Assembly: GCA_024276695.1 (NCBI GenBank)
Contig: JAJRWR010000013.1
Location: 1-37,554, forward strand
DNA: 37,554 nt
DNA from: an archaeon
GTDB taxonomy: Archaea; Thermoproteota; Nitrososphaeria; Nitrososphaerales; Nitrosopumilaceae
Direction of reading: 5' to 3'
Shown: in pieces, positions 8,328 through 17,145 of the stretch
Layout: every line of letters starts with the position of its first letter
How positions within the stretch are numbered: the first letter of the stretch is position 1
The notes under the pieces: generated by a model
Databases searched by the model: none
Seen by the model: the letters and a program-made list of their open reading frames with translations, nothing else
Told to the model about the DNA's origin: nothing
Made by a program: the position numbers and the translations under genes

Positions 8328-8894
8328 ATGAAGTTGGCCCTTAGTACTCCGATAGTTGATGTTGTAAATGTAGTGACTTGTGCGAAATTTGAAAAAACAA
8401 TTGATCTTCAAAAGATAATTGAGAAAGTTTCACAAACAGAATACAATCCCACCCAGTTTCCAGGACTGGTTCTAAGATTGGTTTTTCCAAAGGCAACTGT
8501 GCTAATCTTTGAATCAGGAAAAATGATCTGCACTGGAACAAAATCAAAAGAACAGTCAATTCTAGCAATTAATTCTGTCGTATCAAGACTTGCAACTCAC
8601 AGAATAGACCTTGGCCAAAAAAAGCCAGAAATTGAGGTTCAGAACATGGTAGCATCTGTAAACCTCAAGGGAACAATAAATCTTGTAAAATGTGCCCGAA
8701 TCCTTCCTAAAAGTATGTACGAGCCAGAACAATTTCCTGCCTTGATTTACAGGAATGATTCGTCTGCAGTGATGCTTGTTTTTGGCTCTGGAAAACTAGT
8801 ATGTACTGGCTGCAAAACACAAGAAGATGTTTTCAGGGCTGTCAGATCCTTGCATTGTATTCTAGAAGAAAAGATGCTGATATCATACCGATGA
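8328..8894 (+). CDS. tbp: TATA-box-binding protein
   Basis: This is the general archaeal transcription factor that binds the TATA box and recruits TFB and RNA polymerase. The 188 residues form two direct repeats, each with the hallmark order: xNVVTCAKF-type strand, PGLVLRL (repeat 1) or PALIYRN (repeat 2), FESGKMICTGTKS or FGSGKLVCTGCKT, then a helix. Length is normal for an archaeal TBP. The ATG is preferred because a TATA-like element lies about 22 bases upstream. It could be one of several TBP paralogues; the window cannot show this. Confidence 0.96.
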   Translation: MKLALSTPIVDVVNVVTCAKFEKTIDLQKIIEKVSQTEYNPTQFPGLVLRLVFPKATVLIFESGKMICTGTKSKEQSILAINSVVSRLATHRIDLGQKKPEIEVQNMVASVNLKGTINLVKCARILPKSMYEPEQFPALIYRNDSSAVMLVFGSGKLVCTGCKTQEDVFRAVRSLHCILEEKMLISYR

Positions 8895-9121
8895 GAATGA
8901 AATAGTTGCAAATTCATAATCTTGCTAGTACCCATCAGAACTGTCAAGATTTGAACATTGAATCTCTTAAGGGGAACTGAATAATTGGTTAAAGTCTCTA
9001 AAACTCACTTGCAGTATTAAACTAAAAGTTTGTACTCCTAAACAATATTACCTGCAATGTTGTATCATGATGGATTTCATGCTAGAAGTTGACTTATTTT
9101 TATGGACTTCATGGTATTTTT

Positions 9122-9583
9122 CTAATCTGCAATCAAATCTGGCATTTCTAAACCAAATTTACCAAAGAATTTCTGTGCGTATTTTGTTGATATGTTTTCT
9201 TTATCCAAACTCATTACAAAATAACCGTCTAACAATCTAAATTTAAGAGGAGTAAAATCTTCAAAAAAGTTATCAGCTTCTAATGACATTATATATCGAA
9301 TATATTTTTCTGAGACTTTTGCAGGTTCATTTTCAAACAAATGAGGATCTTTAATCCATATTTCATATTCTTCATCTAAAAAATCGTATATTTCAAGAGA
9401 TAATTCTCGTAAAGTTTTTCCAAAAAATTCTTCTTTTGTATCTCCCCAAATTGTTTTTTCATTATTTCTCTGTACAATTCTTACATCAAATCGTGGTTCA
9501 TCAAATTCATCAAATTCCTCAATTTCTTTTGAAGTTAGCATTGGTTTGTATCTTTCAATAAGTTTGATGGTATTCTTATCCAT
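9122..9583 (-). CDS. Hypothetical acidic protein, 153 aa
   Basis: The frame is open further upstream (to 9664), but the internal ATG giving MDKNTIKLIERYK looks like the better start because the leading 27 residues are not typical. The protein is acidic with a repeated EEFDEFDEPRFD region near residue 20 and helical segments. I see no catalytic motif. It stands alone between TBP and the ABC-type system and may be cargo of the island. Confidence 0.5.
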   Translation of the reverse strand: MDKNTIKLIERYKPMLTSKEIEEFDEFDEPRFDVRIVQRNNEKTIWGDTKEEFFGKTLRELSLEIYDFLDEEYEIWIKDPHLFENEPAKVSEKYIRYIMSLEADNFFEDFTPLKFRLLDGYFVMSLDKENISTKYAQKFFGKFGLEMPDLIAD

Positions 9584-9806
9584 GCAAAAAATTAAAAATT
9601 CTAGTATTTCAATAATATGTAACCTCGATTCAACACTTGAACCGAAACTATTAGCAAAATACATCTTCTTTCATATATGGAATCTGATTTTTAGTTCTTT
9701 GTTGTTAAAGTTGACCTCAAACATCTGACTTTTAGGGGCATTTTCATGTGTATTTTACAGTTTTTTGGTATTTAGGGTACAACGTAGAATTGATCTGTGA
9801 TTGAAA

Positions 9807-11756
9807 TTATGGTCCTTCATAGTAAGGAATCAGAGGAGGATTTTCAGAGTGGATATCCCTAGTGAACTCTCTAGAATTTGGTTTTAATTTGTATTTTTTC
9901 TCAGGTTCATCATACTCGGAACCAATTATTATAAATTGTAAATCTTTGAGCTCATCGGAAGCTAGAGAATATATCAATTTATGAAATCCTTTAAAGATTT
10001 CTTCATCTTGTTTAGTTTCAATATTCTTCATGGGAGAATCTATGATAAGAAAAGATGGTAAAAGTTTATTGGATTTCATTGAAACTCTGTGAATAGCCAA
10101 TGCAAAACATGTTTTAAACAGAGTGAGTTTTCCACCACTTCCTAAACTTGCAAACTCTACTATCGAAAGTTCACCTTCCCCAGAAGGTTTCAGATAAGGT
10201 ACAAAATCATTTGTGTTCATTAGAACCTCATAATTTTTATCAATTTGCGGAAAATTTGCAGTTAGTAAGTTTTCCAAGAAGTATGATTTCAATAATTCAA
10301 TATTTTCTTTATCTTTCTCAGCATTTTTTTTAGCTTTAATGTATTGGTCCTTTACTTTAGCTAATTTACCTTCTAAATCATAAGATCGTTGATCTAAATC
10401 ATCAGCAGTTTTTGGAAGAGGGAGTAGTTTTTCACAAAGATGTATTTTTCCTTCAATTATTCCTTTTTGAGAAAGTAAATCAGATGCAGCAGTTAAAAAT
10501 TGGCTATCATAATGTTCTTCCAAATAATTAATTTTTTCATTTATTTCCTGTAAAAACATTTGATATTTCGTTAAAAGCTGTTCAGTGGTTCTTTTTTCAT
10601 TTTTCAAAGCATTGATAGAATTATCTAATTCTTTAGTCCTCTCTAATAATTCAGCATTAGTTTTAGATGATGAATCAAAACTCTTATCTTGTTTACATAT
10701 TGGGCAAGCAGATTCTTCTTTTGGAGGTTTAATCTTATTTCCACATTCAGGACATTTGTACCATGTCAATTCTCGAAATAGTTTGGACGCAGAAATATCC
10801 CTATCAGAGCGAATATTTGCAGTTAAAAATTCATGTTTGAGTTTAGTTTGTTTTTCTATTTGAGTATCAAAAAAGTGAAGAGAATTTTCATATTCAGATA
10901 TAGTATTATAGATTTCCTGACGTTCTCCACGTAATTTCTTTATGGTGTCTTCGTTATCATTTTGTATTGATGAATCAATTTTTGTGAGTTTTCCTTCAAT
11001 CTCTAATAAGGAATTTTGTAAAAGTTTCATTTCTTCTGAAATTTTGTTTGTATCATCAATGTTGTTTTGTTCTAGAATATCTCTGATTTGTTGTGCAGAT
11101 GTTTTTGTAGATGCTTTTTCTTCACGAATAGCAACCATTTCTTCTTCTAATTTTGAAACCTCTTCTTGATAATATCCTAAAACATATCTTAACACATCTC
11201 TACTTTTCAATTGTTTCATGAAATCCTCACCTTTAGAAAGGTAAAAGAACGAACTATCCATTTCTTCTTGAGAAAGGTAAGAATACCACATTAGGTCTTT
11301 AATACCCAATCGAATTCTTTTACTATCTTCTTTTACTTTACTACGTAAAACTTTTGGAGGAGATACACCCCCAAGATAGAATATCAAATCAGAAATATTG
11401 TATACTTCTTCATCAGGAATTAAAGAGACATTGTCTCTAGACACAAGTGGGACAATCAAACTTTTAGGATCATTGATACTTTTATCATTATAATGCACTA
11501 CAATTTGAGATGAATCTTTTTCTCGTTCAATAATTACATCATTATTTCCAATTAATAATTTTAATTGAATTGAAATGAATTCTTTCTGCAATGCATAGGT
11601 TAAATCTATATTTTTACCAAAACAATGCATAATCAATCTACCAATAGTGGATTTACCGGTACTGATTGGACCATAGAAATAATTTATTGAATCTAATTCA
11701 AGTATAACGGGTTCTTGTTTTGTAAATATGGTTAATTCTTTTAATTTTATAATCAT
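9807..11756 (-). CDS. SMC/Rad50-like ATPase of an ABC-three-component system, 649 aa
   Basis: This is an ABC ATPase of the coiled-coil type, expected to sense or act on nucleic acid and license a linked nuclease. Walker A is GPISTGKST (residues 29-37). Long coiled coils flank a central four-cysteine zinc module, CPEC then CPIC (about residues 337 and 352), like a zinc hook. A signature-like LGSGGKLTLFKTC and a Walker B FLIIDSP follow near residues 530-575. The start ATG overlaps the stop of the middle-component gene by four bases. The three-gene order (nuclease, small helical protein, ATPase) matches the ABC-3C conflict systems described by Aravind and colleagues. Confidence 0.85.
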   Translation of the reverse strand: MIIKLKELTIFTKQEPVILELDSINYFYGPISTGKSTIGRLIMHCFGKNIDLTYALQKEFISIQLKLLIGNNDVIIEREKDSSQIVVHYNDKSINDPKSLIVPLVSRDNVSLIPDEEVYNISDLIFYLGGVSPPKVLRSKVKEDSKRIRLGIKDLMWYSYLSQEEMDSSFFYLSKGEDFMKQLKSRDVLRYVLGYYQEEVSKLEEEMVAIREEKASTKTSAQQIRDILEQNNIDDTNKISEEMKLLQNSLLEIEGKLTKIDSSIQNDNEDTIKKLRGERQEIYNTISEYENSLHFFDTQIEKQTKLKHEFLTANIRSDRDISASKLFRELTWYKCPECGNKIKPPKEESACPICKQDKSFDSSSKTNAELLERTKELDNSINALKNEKRTTEQLLTKYQMFLQEINEKINYLEEHYDSQFLTAASDLLSQKGIIEGKIHLCEKLLPLPKTADDLDQRSYDLEGKLAKVKDQYIKAKKNAEKDKENIELLKSYFLENLLTANFPQIDKNYEVLMNTNDFVPYLKPSGEGELSIVEFASLGSGGKLTLFKTCFALAIHRVSMKSNKLLPSFLIIDSPMKNIETKQDEEIFKGFHKLIYSLASDELKDLQFIIIGSEYDEPEKKYKLKPNSREFTRDIHSENPPLIPYYEGP

Positions 11757-12316
11757 GCGTTTAACACCGATCCATATTTCATTTGATATAGTTCAGGTCG
11801 AAGTTCATACATTAATTTCATCAAATATGTTGCAGAGTATTTTCCATATATGGTGGTTATTACTTTAGAACGTTTGAAATAATCTTCAAATTCTTTTAAA
11901 TCAATTAAATTTTTAGCAGTTGTTTTTCCTTTAGGAGTGATTTTAATTAACACCGTTTTATTTTCTTCACCAAATTCAATTAATCCTTTAGCTTCCAGGA
12001 TTCGTAAAAACTCCCAATATCTATTATCCCATGGTCCAAACTTGTATCGAATCATTTTCGATTCAACACTATCAACTTCATGAGGTTTTATTTTGATAGA
12101 AGTTGTTGATCTTCCTTTTCTTTTCAGTGCCTGCTCCAACACACTAGGGTATCTCAATAGAAAATCTAATTTTACCAATTTTGTAATACCTTGAATGATT
12201 TCACCATATTCTTTTTTTGACATCTCATTCATCAATATCAACAATCTAGCCAAGTGAAAATCATAAGATTCATCTAATTTTATGATAGTGTTTATACTCC
12301 CTAGACTCATGTCCAT
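11753..12316 (-). CDS. Middle component of ABC-three-component system, 187 aa
   Basis: A small, mainly helical protein sits between the nuclease and the ATPase. The segment around residues 95-140 (YWEFLRILEAKGLIEF, then a beta turn and KITPKGKTTAKNL) looks like a winged helix-turn-helix. In ABC-3C systems the middle component is thought to couple effector and ATPase. Its start region (ATGGACATGAG) overlaps the restored end of the nuclease gene, and its end overlaps the ATPase start by four bases, so all three are translationally coupled. Confidence 0.75.
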   Translation of the reverse strand: MDMSLGSINTIIKLDESYDFHLARLLILMNEMSKKEYGEIIQGITKLVKLDFLLRYPSVLEQALKRKGRSTTSIKIKPHEVDSVESKMIRYKFGPWDNRYWEFLRILEAKGLIEFGEENKTVLIKITPKGKTTAKNLIDLKEFEDYFKRSKVITTIYGKYSATYLMKLMYELRPELYQMKYGSVLNA

Positions 12317-13514
12317 CCTCCTACAGGCATTTCACTAAAAGGAACTTCACATCTAGTCATCATAATTCCCAAAATCCCCTTAAGATGATCATAACTTACA
12401 TAATGAAATTTTTCAGGTGTTTGGTCAAGTTCTTTATGAAGTCGTTCTTCAATTAATTCAAGTTTTTTAGGACCGTCAAAATCATCTTTAGTTCTAGATT
12501 TTGTTTCACATTCAGCTTGAATAGTTGATAATTTTTTTGGATATCATCAAAATCTTTTTGAAGTTTTTCAGTTTCCTCTTTTTCATAATAATCCTCTAAG
12601 AAACGATATTCGGCAGATTTAGTAAGCATTTTCATGTTAGAAATTTCTGAAGAATTAATTTTTCCTAGATTCATTTTAAGATCAATTAGATAATAACTTC
12701 CAACCTCAATTTTTTCAGGCATTTTATCATCTAAATATACAACAGGTTTTTCAGATTCAATAATTTGTAAGACATCAGAATGTGAAACACGTTTTGTGTT
12801 GACGATTTGATTTTCTTTATCAGGTTTTTCTAAAAATGCAGAATATAATTGGAGAGAATCCTTTATTTCTGTAGACTTGATACCAATCATCCTAATCAAA
12901 GATTCAGTTATGATTTTTAATTTTGAATTATGTAATAATTTACATTCTTTTACTTCAGATAGATGTTTGTTGACAATAGTATCACGTATATGATCTTTAT
13001 CAGGAACAAGTTGAAATTCTATTTTTTTTAAAATGTTCACCAAAGTTTTATAATCATATTTAGATTTTTTTTCTAAATTTTGGATAATTTTTTTAACATC
13101 TTCAGAGATTGAAGATTTTTTACATTCTTTTACCAACTCTTCCAGAGGTGTTTTTGATTTTGAAAAAACTATTGGCATATTTGACATGAATACAAATCCA
13201 TCACATTCTTTAGGAAATTCTTCATCCAAATATCCAAATCTATTGATAGATTTTACTATTTCATCATCTAAAATTGAGAAAGGGCCCCTACGAGAATCTC
13301 TATATTTTATTTGAATTCCTTGCACATGACCATTGGGTTTCATAGCTAGAATATCTTCAAAGATTTCACAAAATAACTCGGAGAATTTGAATTTTCCCGA
13401 ATACATATTGATTGCAATTATTGTACCGCATGCGTATTGAAACTGGTAATTTGATTGTGTGGGTGCACCACCATCAATATTTTCCGCAAATTTTTTGGTT
13501 TTTTCTTTTTTCAA
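12307..13514 (-). pseudogene. Cap4/DUF4297-like nuclease effector of ABC-3C system, frameshifted
   Basis: The N-terminal domain (residues 13-75) carries the DUF4297/Cap4 double-strand DNA endonuclease pattern: GGAPTQSNYQFQYA, then FCEIFEDILA, then GIQIKYRDS, with E-D and QxK as likely metal and catalytic residues. The rest is a helical linker to the system-specific C terminus. As read, the frame ends at 12453. The A7 run (T at 12532-12538 on the + strand) appears one base short. With one more A the frame continues about 75 codons to end ...SEMPVGGWT at 12307, overlapping the next start. The restored length is 402 aa. The start is TTG. The lesion may be a sequencing error, inactivation, or a slippery site. 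Confidence 0.75.
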
Positions 13515-13554
13515 GTAATCAATGTGAAAATATTAATCTAATAAAATTATCTAG

Positions 13555-13806
13555 TCAAAGATCAAAATTACAATTCATGCAATACCATTGACCATCAGAA
13601 GTTCTATTCCTCATCTTCTTTGGATGCTTACAATTAGGAATCAATTCTTTCTTAATCACTTGTAAATTAGAAATAATTGTTTTATCTGAATCTAAAAGTG
13701 TTTTTTCAACACCATAAAGATCATAAGAATTTTGCCAATCTTTTTGAAGTGTATTAATTGCTTCTTTCTTTTGTGTTATCCACCAATCTAGTATTTTGAT
13801 TCCTTT
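13555..13806 (-). pseudogene. 5'-truncated zinc-ribbon protein gene
   Basis: An 83-codon open frame has no ATG, GTG or TTG near its 5' end and is preceded directly by TAA. It reads ILDWWITQKKEAINTLQKD and ends CKHPKK...DGQWYCMNCNFDL, with a CxH...CxxC zinc site. The coherent reading and conserved-looking tail suggest a real protein that lost its start. The VirB6-like gene begins 24 bases beyond its 5' end on the other strand. The same tail occurs in the microprotein at 34179-34262. Confidence 0.6.
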
Positions 13807-13830
13807 TTAGCAGATTTTGTCTTTTATTTT

Positions 13831-15480
13831 GTGTATTTTAGAACAAGAAAAGGCCAGTTTGGACTAGAGTCAGCCATCATCATCATTGGAATAATCATTG
13901 CAATCATTGCAATTGTAAATGCGACTTTGGCCTGGAGTGATGTGCTAGAATCAAACTTTGTCAAGCTGATAACTGACATGCCCGTCTTTGAGTATGATGT
14001 GAGTAATGGTGAGGAGACTGGAAATGAAAACTTCCAGCTTTACATGTTGTTGCGAAACATTTCATTTTACATATTCTTGGCAGCAATGTTTGTTGCAGGG
14101 ATTTCATTTATGTTAGAGCACGTCAACTGGGTCCCACCCGAGACTGCCATCAACATAATCTCCAAGAGCGTCTTTTACATTATCTTCTTTTTTGTATTTC
14201 CTGCACTGTGGGACCTGTCTGCAACAATGGTTGAGGAATCATCATTGTGGATACTAAACCCAGAAGATCCTCAAAACCCAATACAAAAAGTAGAGTTTAT
14301 CTTCTCCAAGCTTGGCGCAATTGAGACACCAGAAGTATCATTTGATGGAATAGTTGCAGGAATTGGGGATCCAGTTGGAGTCTTTGAAGGGTTTTTCTTG
14401 AATGTTTTTCTGGCAGCATTTAAGGCAATTGCGCTGATAATCTTTGTCTTTTTGGTGTTCATCATTGGTACAATACGAATGGTCTTTACTGCAGTGCTGA
14501 TAATCGGGCTGCCAGTAATTCTGACATTATCTTTGATTCCGTGGTTTTTTGGAATTACAAAAAAACTCTTAGAAGCATTAACTGGATTGTTAATTGCGCC
14601 AATCATTGCAGCAATAGTAATTGTTGCAGGCTCTGCATATCTTGGAACTATAGAGACATCAGCTGAGCTAGAACAGGGTGCAATCCAGCAGTGGTTTTCA
14701 GCACTTGCCGTCATGGCACTTGCAGTATTCATTCCGGTAATGCTTGTGCCAATGCTTGGAAGTCTAGTCAGTACGATAACTACAATGACTACTGGTGCAG
14801 TCTCTTCTGGTGCGATGCTTACTGGGATGGCGGGTATGGGAGGAGTCAGAGGTGGATTTGGTGCCCTACGTGGATTTACAGGCGCTCAATTTGGGACTGC
14901 TCATCCAAGCTGGCTTGAGATGGCAAAGGTCGGATTTAGTCGTCCAGGAATGTCTGCATTTGTGAGAGGTTCTGGAACTGGTTCACTGGAAGGATTGGGA
15001 GCAGGAAGTGCAGTATCTGCTGGCACGACACTTGGCGCAGTGCCTGGAGGAGATCACTCCATTGGTCATACACTTGGCAGAATGGGTTCACACATGATGC
15101 GAGACGTTGGAGTGCAGGAAGTGCAGATGGGAATCAGAATGGGGGAGAATCAAATTGTTACCAATGAGCATAGAAACTTTGCAAATGAGATTGCAACAAT
15201 TGAAAATGATTTGAGTATAGATCGAATTGGGAATATGAGTAACATCGAAACTGGACAGAGAATTCTAAATGATTCACAATCTCGAGATTCATTTTTGAAT
15301 GAACGTCGTAACCATATTGTTAACTATGAAAGATTTAGTGATGAAATGAAAAAAGATTTGGAAACAAAAGAACTGCAATTAATGAGACAGCATCCAGCTG
15401 CAGTAGGAAAAATGATCAATGAAATGAAATCTTTTACAGGGAGTAAACAGGATTCATTAAATTCTGAAAATCCAACCTAA
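13831..15480 (+). CDS. VirB6/TrbL/CedA-like polytopic membrane protein, 549 aa
   Basis: Six to eight hydrophobic helices lie between residues 12 and 320, including long ones around AFKAIALIIFVFLVFIIG and LLIAPIIAAIVIVAGSAYLG, followed by a glycine/methionine-rich segment (about residues 325-410) and a charged helical tail. This is the general plan of VirB6/TrbL channel subunits of type IV secretion and of CedA of the archaeal DNA import system. The N terminus (TRKGQFGLESAIIIIGIII) resembles a class III signal sequence. The start is GTG. It probably belongs with the membrane genes at 6607-8045, now separated from them by TBP and the ABC-3C genes. Assignment is by topology. Confidence 0.65.
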   Translation: MYFRTRKGQFGLESAIIIIGIIIAIIAIVNATLAWSDVLESNFVKLITDMPVFEYDVSNGEETGNENFQLYMLLRNISFYIFLAAMFVAGISFMLEHVNWVPPETAINIISKSVFYIIFFFVFPALWDLSATMVEESSLWILNPEDPQNPIQKVEFIFSKLGAIETPEVSFDGIVAGIGDPVGVFEGFFLNVFLAAFKAIALIIFVFLVFIIGTIRMVFTAVLIIGLPVILTLSLIPWFFGITKKLLEALTGLLIAPIIAAIVIVAGSAYLGTIETSAELEQGAIQQWFSALAVMALAVFIPVMLVPMLGSLVSTITTMTTGAVSSGAMLTGMAGMGGVRGGFGALRGFTGAQFGTAHPSWLEMAKVGFSRPGMSAFVRGSGTGSLEGLGAGSAVSAGTTLGAVPGGDHSIGHTLGRMGSHMMRDVGVQEVQMGIRMGENQIVTNEHRNFANEIATIENDLSIDRIGNMSNIETGQRILNDSQSRDSFLNERRNHIVNYERFSDEMKKDLETKELQLMRQHPAAVGKMINEMKSFTGSKQDSLNSENPT

Positions 15481-15493
15481 TAAGAAGAAAACT

Positions 15494-15961
15494 TTAGATT
15501 TTGTTTGAAGCTGCTTTTATCGCATCTAAAGGAATAGGAGAGTATCTACCAAGATCCATTCCAAATTCATATTCTTTGTCAGTCAGTTTTAATCCATCAC
15601 CAAATTCTAACCAAGGTTCAGATTGTGTTTCATACATTATTGTATATTCTGGAGAATCGGGCATTAATCTTGCTTTTACAATTTCTCTAGTAAGCATATC
15701 ATCTGTCATTGTTGGAAGTAAAAACCAGACAGAAGATCCATCCTTGTAATTTATTTTACATGCAGGATATCCAAAAAGAGATTTTACTTTGAATTCTCTG
15801 ACAACAATTCCGCCATCTCCAATTTCCTGATCATGTTTTTGTTGATGTTCTGTTTCATGAATACCTGGAATTTTTTTAAAATATTCATTATGAGTGACAT
15901 AGGCTTTTCTTTTTTCATCATACCAACAGTCATTCCATCTTTTTTCAACTTCCGGCTTCAT
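15494..15961 (-). CDS. Hypothetical protein, 155 aa
   Basis: A soluble protein with no membrane segment and no motif I can name. It is rich in charged and aromatic residues (WYDEKRKAYVTHNEYF; KINYKDGSSVWFLLPTMTDD). A TATA-like TTTTAAG about 25 bases upstream of the ATG (minus strand, near 15987) supports the start as leaderless. It converges on the VirB6-like gene with 13 bases between the stops. Confidence 0.6.
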   Translation of the reverse strand: MKPEVEKRWNDCWYDEKRKAYVTHNEYFKKIPGIHETEHQQKHDQEIGDGGIVVREFKVKSLFGYPACKINYKDGSSVWFLLPTMTDDMLTREIVKARLMPDSPEYTIMYETQSEPWLEFGDGLKLTDKEYEFGMDLGRYSPIPLDAIKAASNKI

Positions 15962-16046
15962 ACACTATTATCAACCAAATAATACTTAAAATATTGTCTA
16001 AACATATTCGTAAACCTTATTGGCTAGTGATTTGATAGAGGAAATC

Positions 16047-16361
16047 CTAAAAATCAATGGTTTTCCTTGCAAATGCCTGATTTGTCAATTGTATCTCATT
16101 TTCAACGGCTTTTGCATGGTCAACCTTGCACTCAAAACTAAATCTTTGAGATTTGTCTGGTTCATCCCATGACAGAATCAAAATGTTCTTTTTCTTTGCC
16201 TCAAAGGTCCTAAGGATTGTGAACGGCAGCTCCAAAATTAGGCCCTTTGATTTTGTCTCAAATACAATACCTGAATTTGTGATGTATAGTATTCCATTTC
16301 CAAGCTTGCTTTTGACATCAAAAGATTTCGTGATTGTTTCTCCGTTTTTTAATGAGATCAT
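16047..16361 (-). CDS. Small PH/GRAM-like domain protein, 104 aa
   Basis: The sequence reads as a single PH/GRAM-like barrel: ISLKNGETITKSFDVKSKLG, then GILYITNSGIVFETKSKG, alternating strands, and a closing helix (DHAKAVENEIQLTNQA). Such domains bind lipids or peptides. The frame is open to a TTG at 16370, but the ATG at 16361 is preferred because a TTTTTAAGG box lies about 25 bases upstream. Partner unknown. Confidence 0.55.
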   Translation of the reverse strand: MISLKNGETITKSFDVKSKLGNGILYITNSGIVFETKSKGLILELPFTILRTFEAKKKNILILSWDEPDKSQRFSFECKVDHAKAVENEIQLTNQAFARKTIDF

Positions 16362-16439
16362 AGTACACAAAATTGCTTTACCTTAAAAACGAGATTTGAG
16401 ATTTTTCCTATTCTTTATTCCTAAAATAGACCTGTTACT

Positions 16440-16608
16440 TCTTTGATTGATCATACATAAAATTCACAGGTGAACAACCTTTAACGCTACAACGCCCACA
16501 GAAATGTTGCTTGAAATAGGCGGTTCGTTTACAAAAATGACCTAACACGACCGAGTCCGCCATATTCTCTAAACGGAAATGTCGATTTTTCAGTAACGTA
16601 GAGAGCTA
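16440..16608. other. GC-richer intergenic segment with hairpin potential
   Basis: This stretch has clearly more G and C than flanking intergenic DNA. It can form a stem in which GGCGG-TTCG (16517-16525) pairs with CGAG-T-CCGCC (16552-16561) with one bulged base. No tRNA, rRNA or known riboswitch pattern was found. A structured RNA, a leader for the 24-codon frame that follows, or a relic of an element are all possible. Confidence 0.3.
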
Positions 16609-16680
16609 TTGGGATACTTTCAAACCCCCGTCTTATTTTTTCTAGTGTCTGTTGCGGTTATTCTGTTTTACTGTAACTAG
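16609..16680 (+). CDS. Possible 23-residue membrane microprotein
   Basis: A TTG-initiated frame encodes MGYFQTPVLFFLVSVAVILF and a short YCN tail, a near-perfect single membrane helix. It is preceded by a purine-rich GAGAG six bases upstream and by the GC-richer segment. Its stop overlaps, on the other strand, the stop of the decayed nuclease gene. Chance cannot be excluded at this length; conservation in relatives would decide. Confidence 0.25.
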   Translation: MGYFQTPVLFFLVSVAVILFYCN

Positions 16681-17045
16681 TGTTTTTTTTCTAATCTGAA
16701 ATCTATTTTGTAAGTGTAAAAATTAATATTTTGAGCAACGGAGAGTGCACGTTGAATTTTTATATCATCTTCAAATCCAATGATCACACCACGTACATCT
16801 TGATTATTTTCGGCCAATTCATCTTTTACATAACCCATGTACCTCTGACATTGTCCAACTACAACATCACTGGCACGTCCTCTTTTGAGTTCAACAACAA
16901 GAAGTGTATTCTTATCTTTACTAATGGCAAGAATATCAATCGGGCCAGTATCAGTTGGATACTGTCGTCCAACTATTTCACCGTCTTCATAAATATCATA
17001 ATGTTTTCCAAGTTCAGTAGATTTCCAATTCTGTACAAAAAAATC
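16677..17045 (-). pseudogene. Remnant of a NucS-C/DUF91-like PD-(D/E)XK nuclease
   Basis: The open frame begins directly after a TAG and has no start codon near its 5' end. It encodes about 122 residues that look like the C-terminal nuclease domain of the NucS/DUF91 group: WKSTELGKHYDIYEDG, GRQYPTDTGPIDILAI, LLVVELKRGRASD and VVGQCQRYMGYV. These give the D, the ExK and the Q-x3-Y pattern of the PD-(D/E)XK fold. A shift at the A7 run (17037-17043) would add a few upstream codons but still no start. The 5' part is therefore missing. It sits just upstream of the PCNA gene on the other strand. Confidence 0.7.
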
Positions 17046-17103
17046 CTAAAAAGAAATAATTCATCTAATGCATATTAGATCAACAAAATCATTTATCCTT
17101 AAA

Positions 17104-17120
17104 CGAGAAAGCATTTAAGA
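17104..17120 (+). promoter_or_regulatory. Likely BRE/TATA promoter of the PCNA gene
   Basis: GAGAAAGCATTTAAGA combines a purine-rich BRE-like stretch with a TTTAAG TATA core centred about 31 bases before the TTG start at 17146, so the transcript would be nearly leaderless. Confidence 0.4.
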
Positions 17121-17145
17121 TCGAATATTGTCGTAAGATTAGATT

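Noticed and set aside
16470-16560. Possible tRNA, suggested by GGTTCG and local GC content
   Set aside because: No 7-base acceptor stem, no D-arm pattern and no proper T-arm stem around GGTTCG could be found on either strand.
16731-17078. Plus-strand open frame of 115 codons
   Set aside because: It is the shadow of the minus-strand nuclease remnant, whose translation has clear family motifs.
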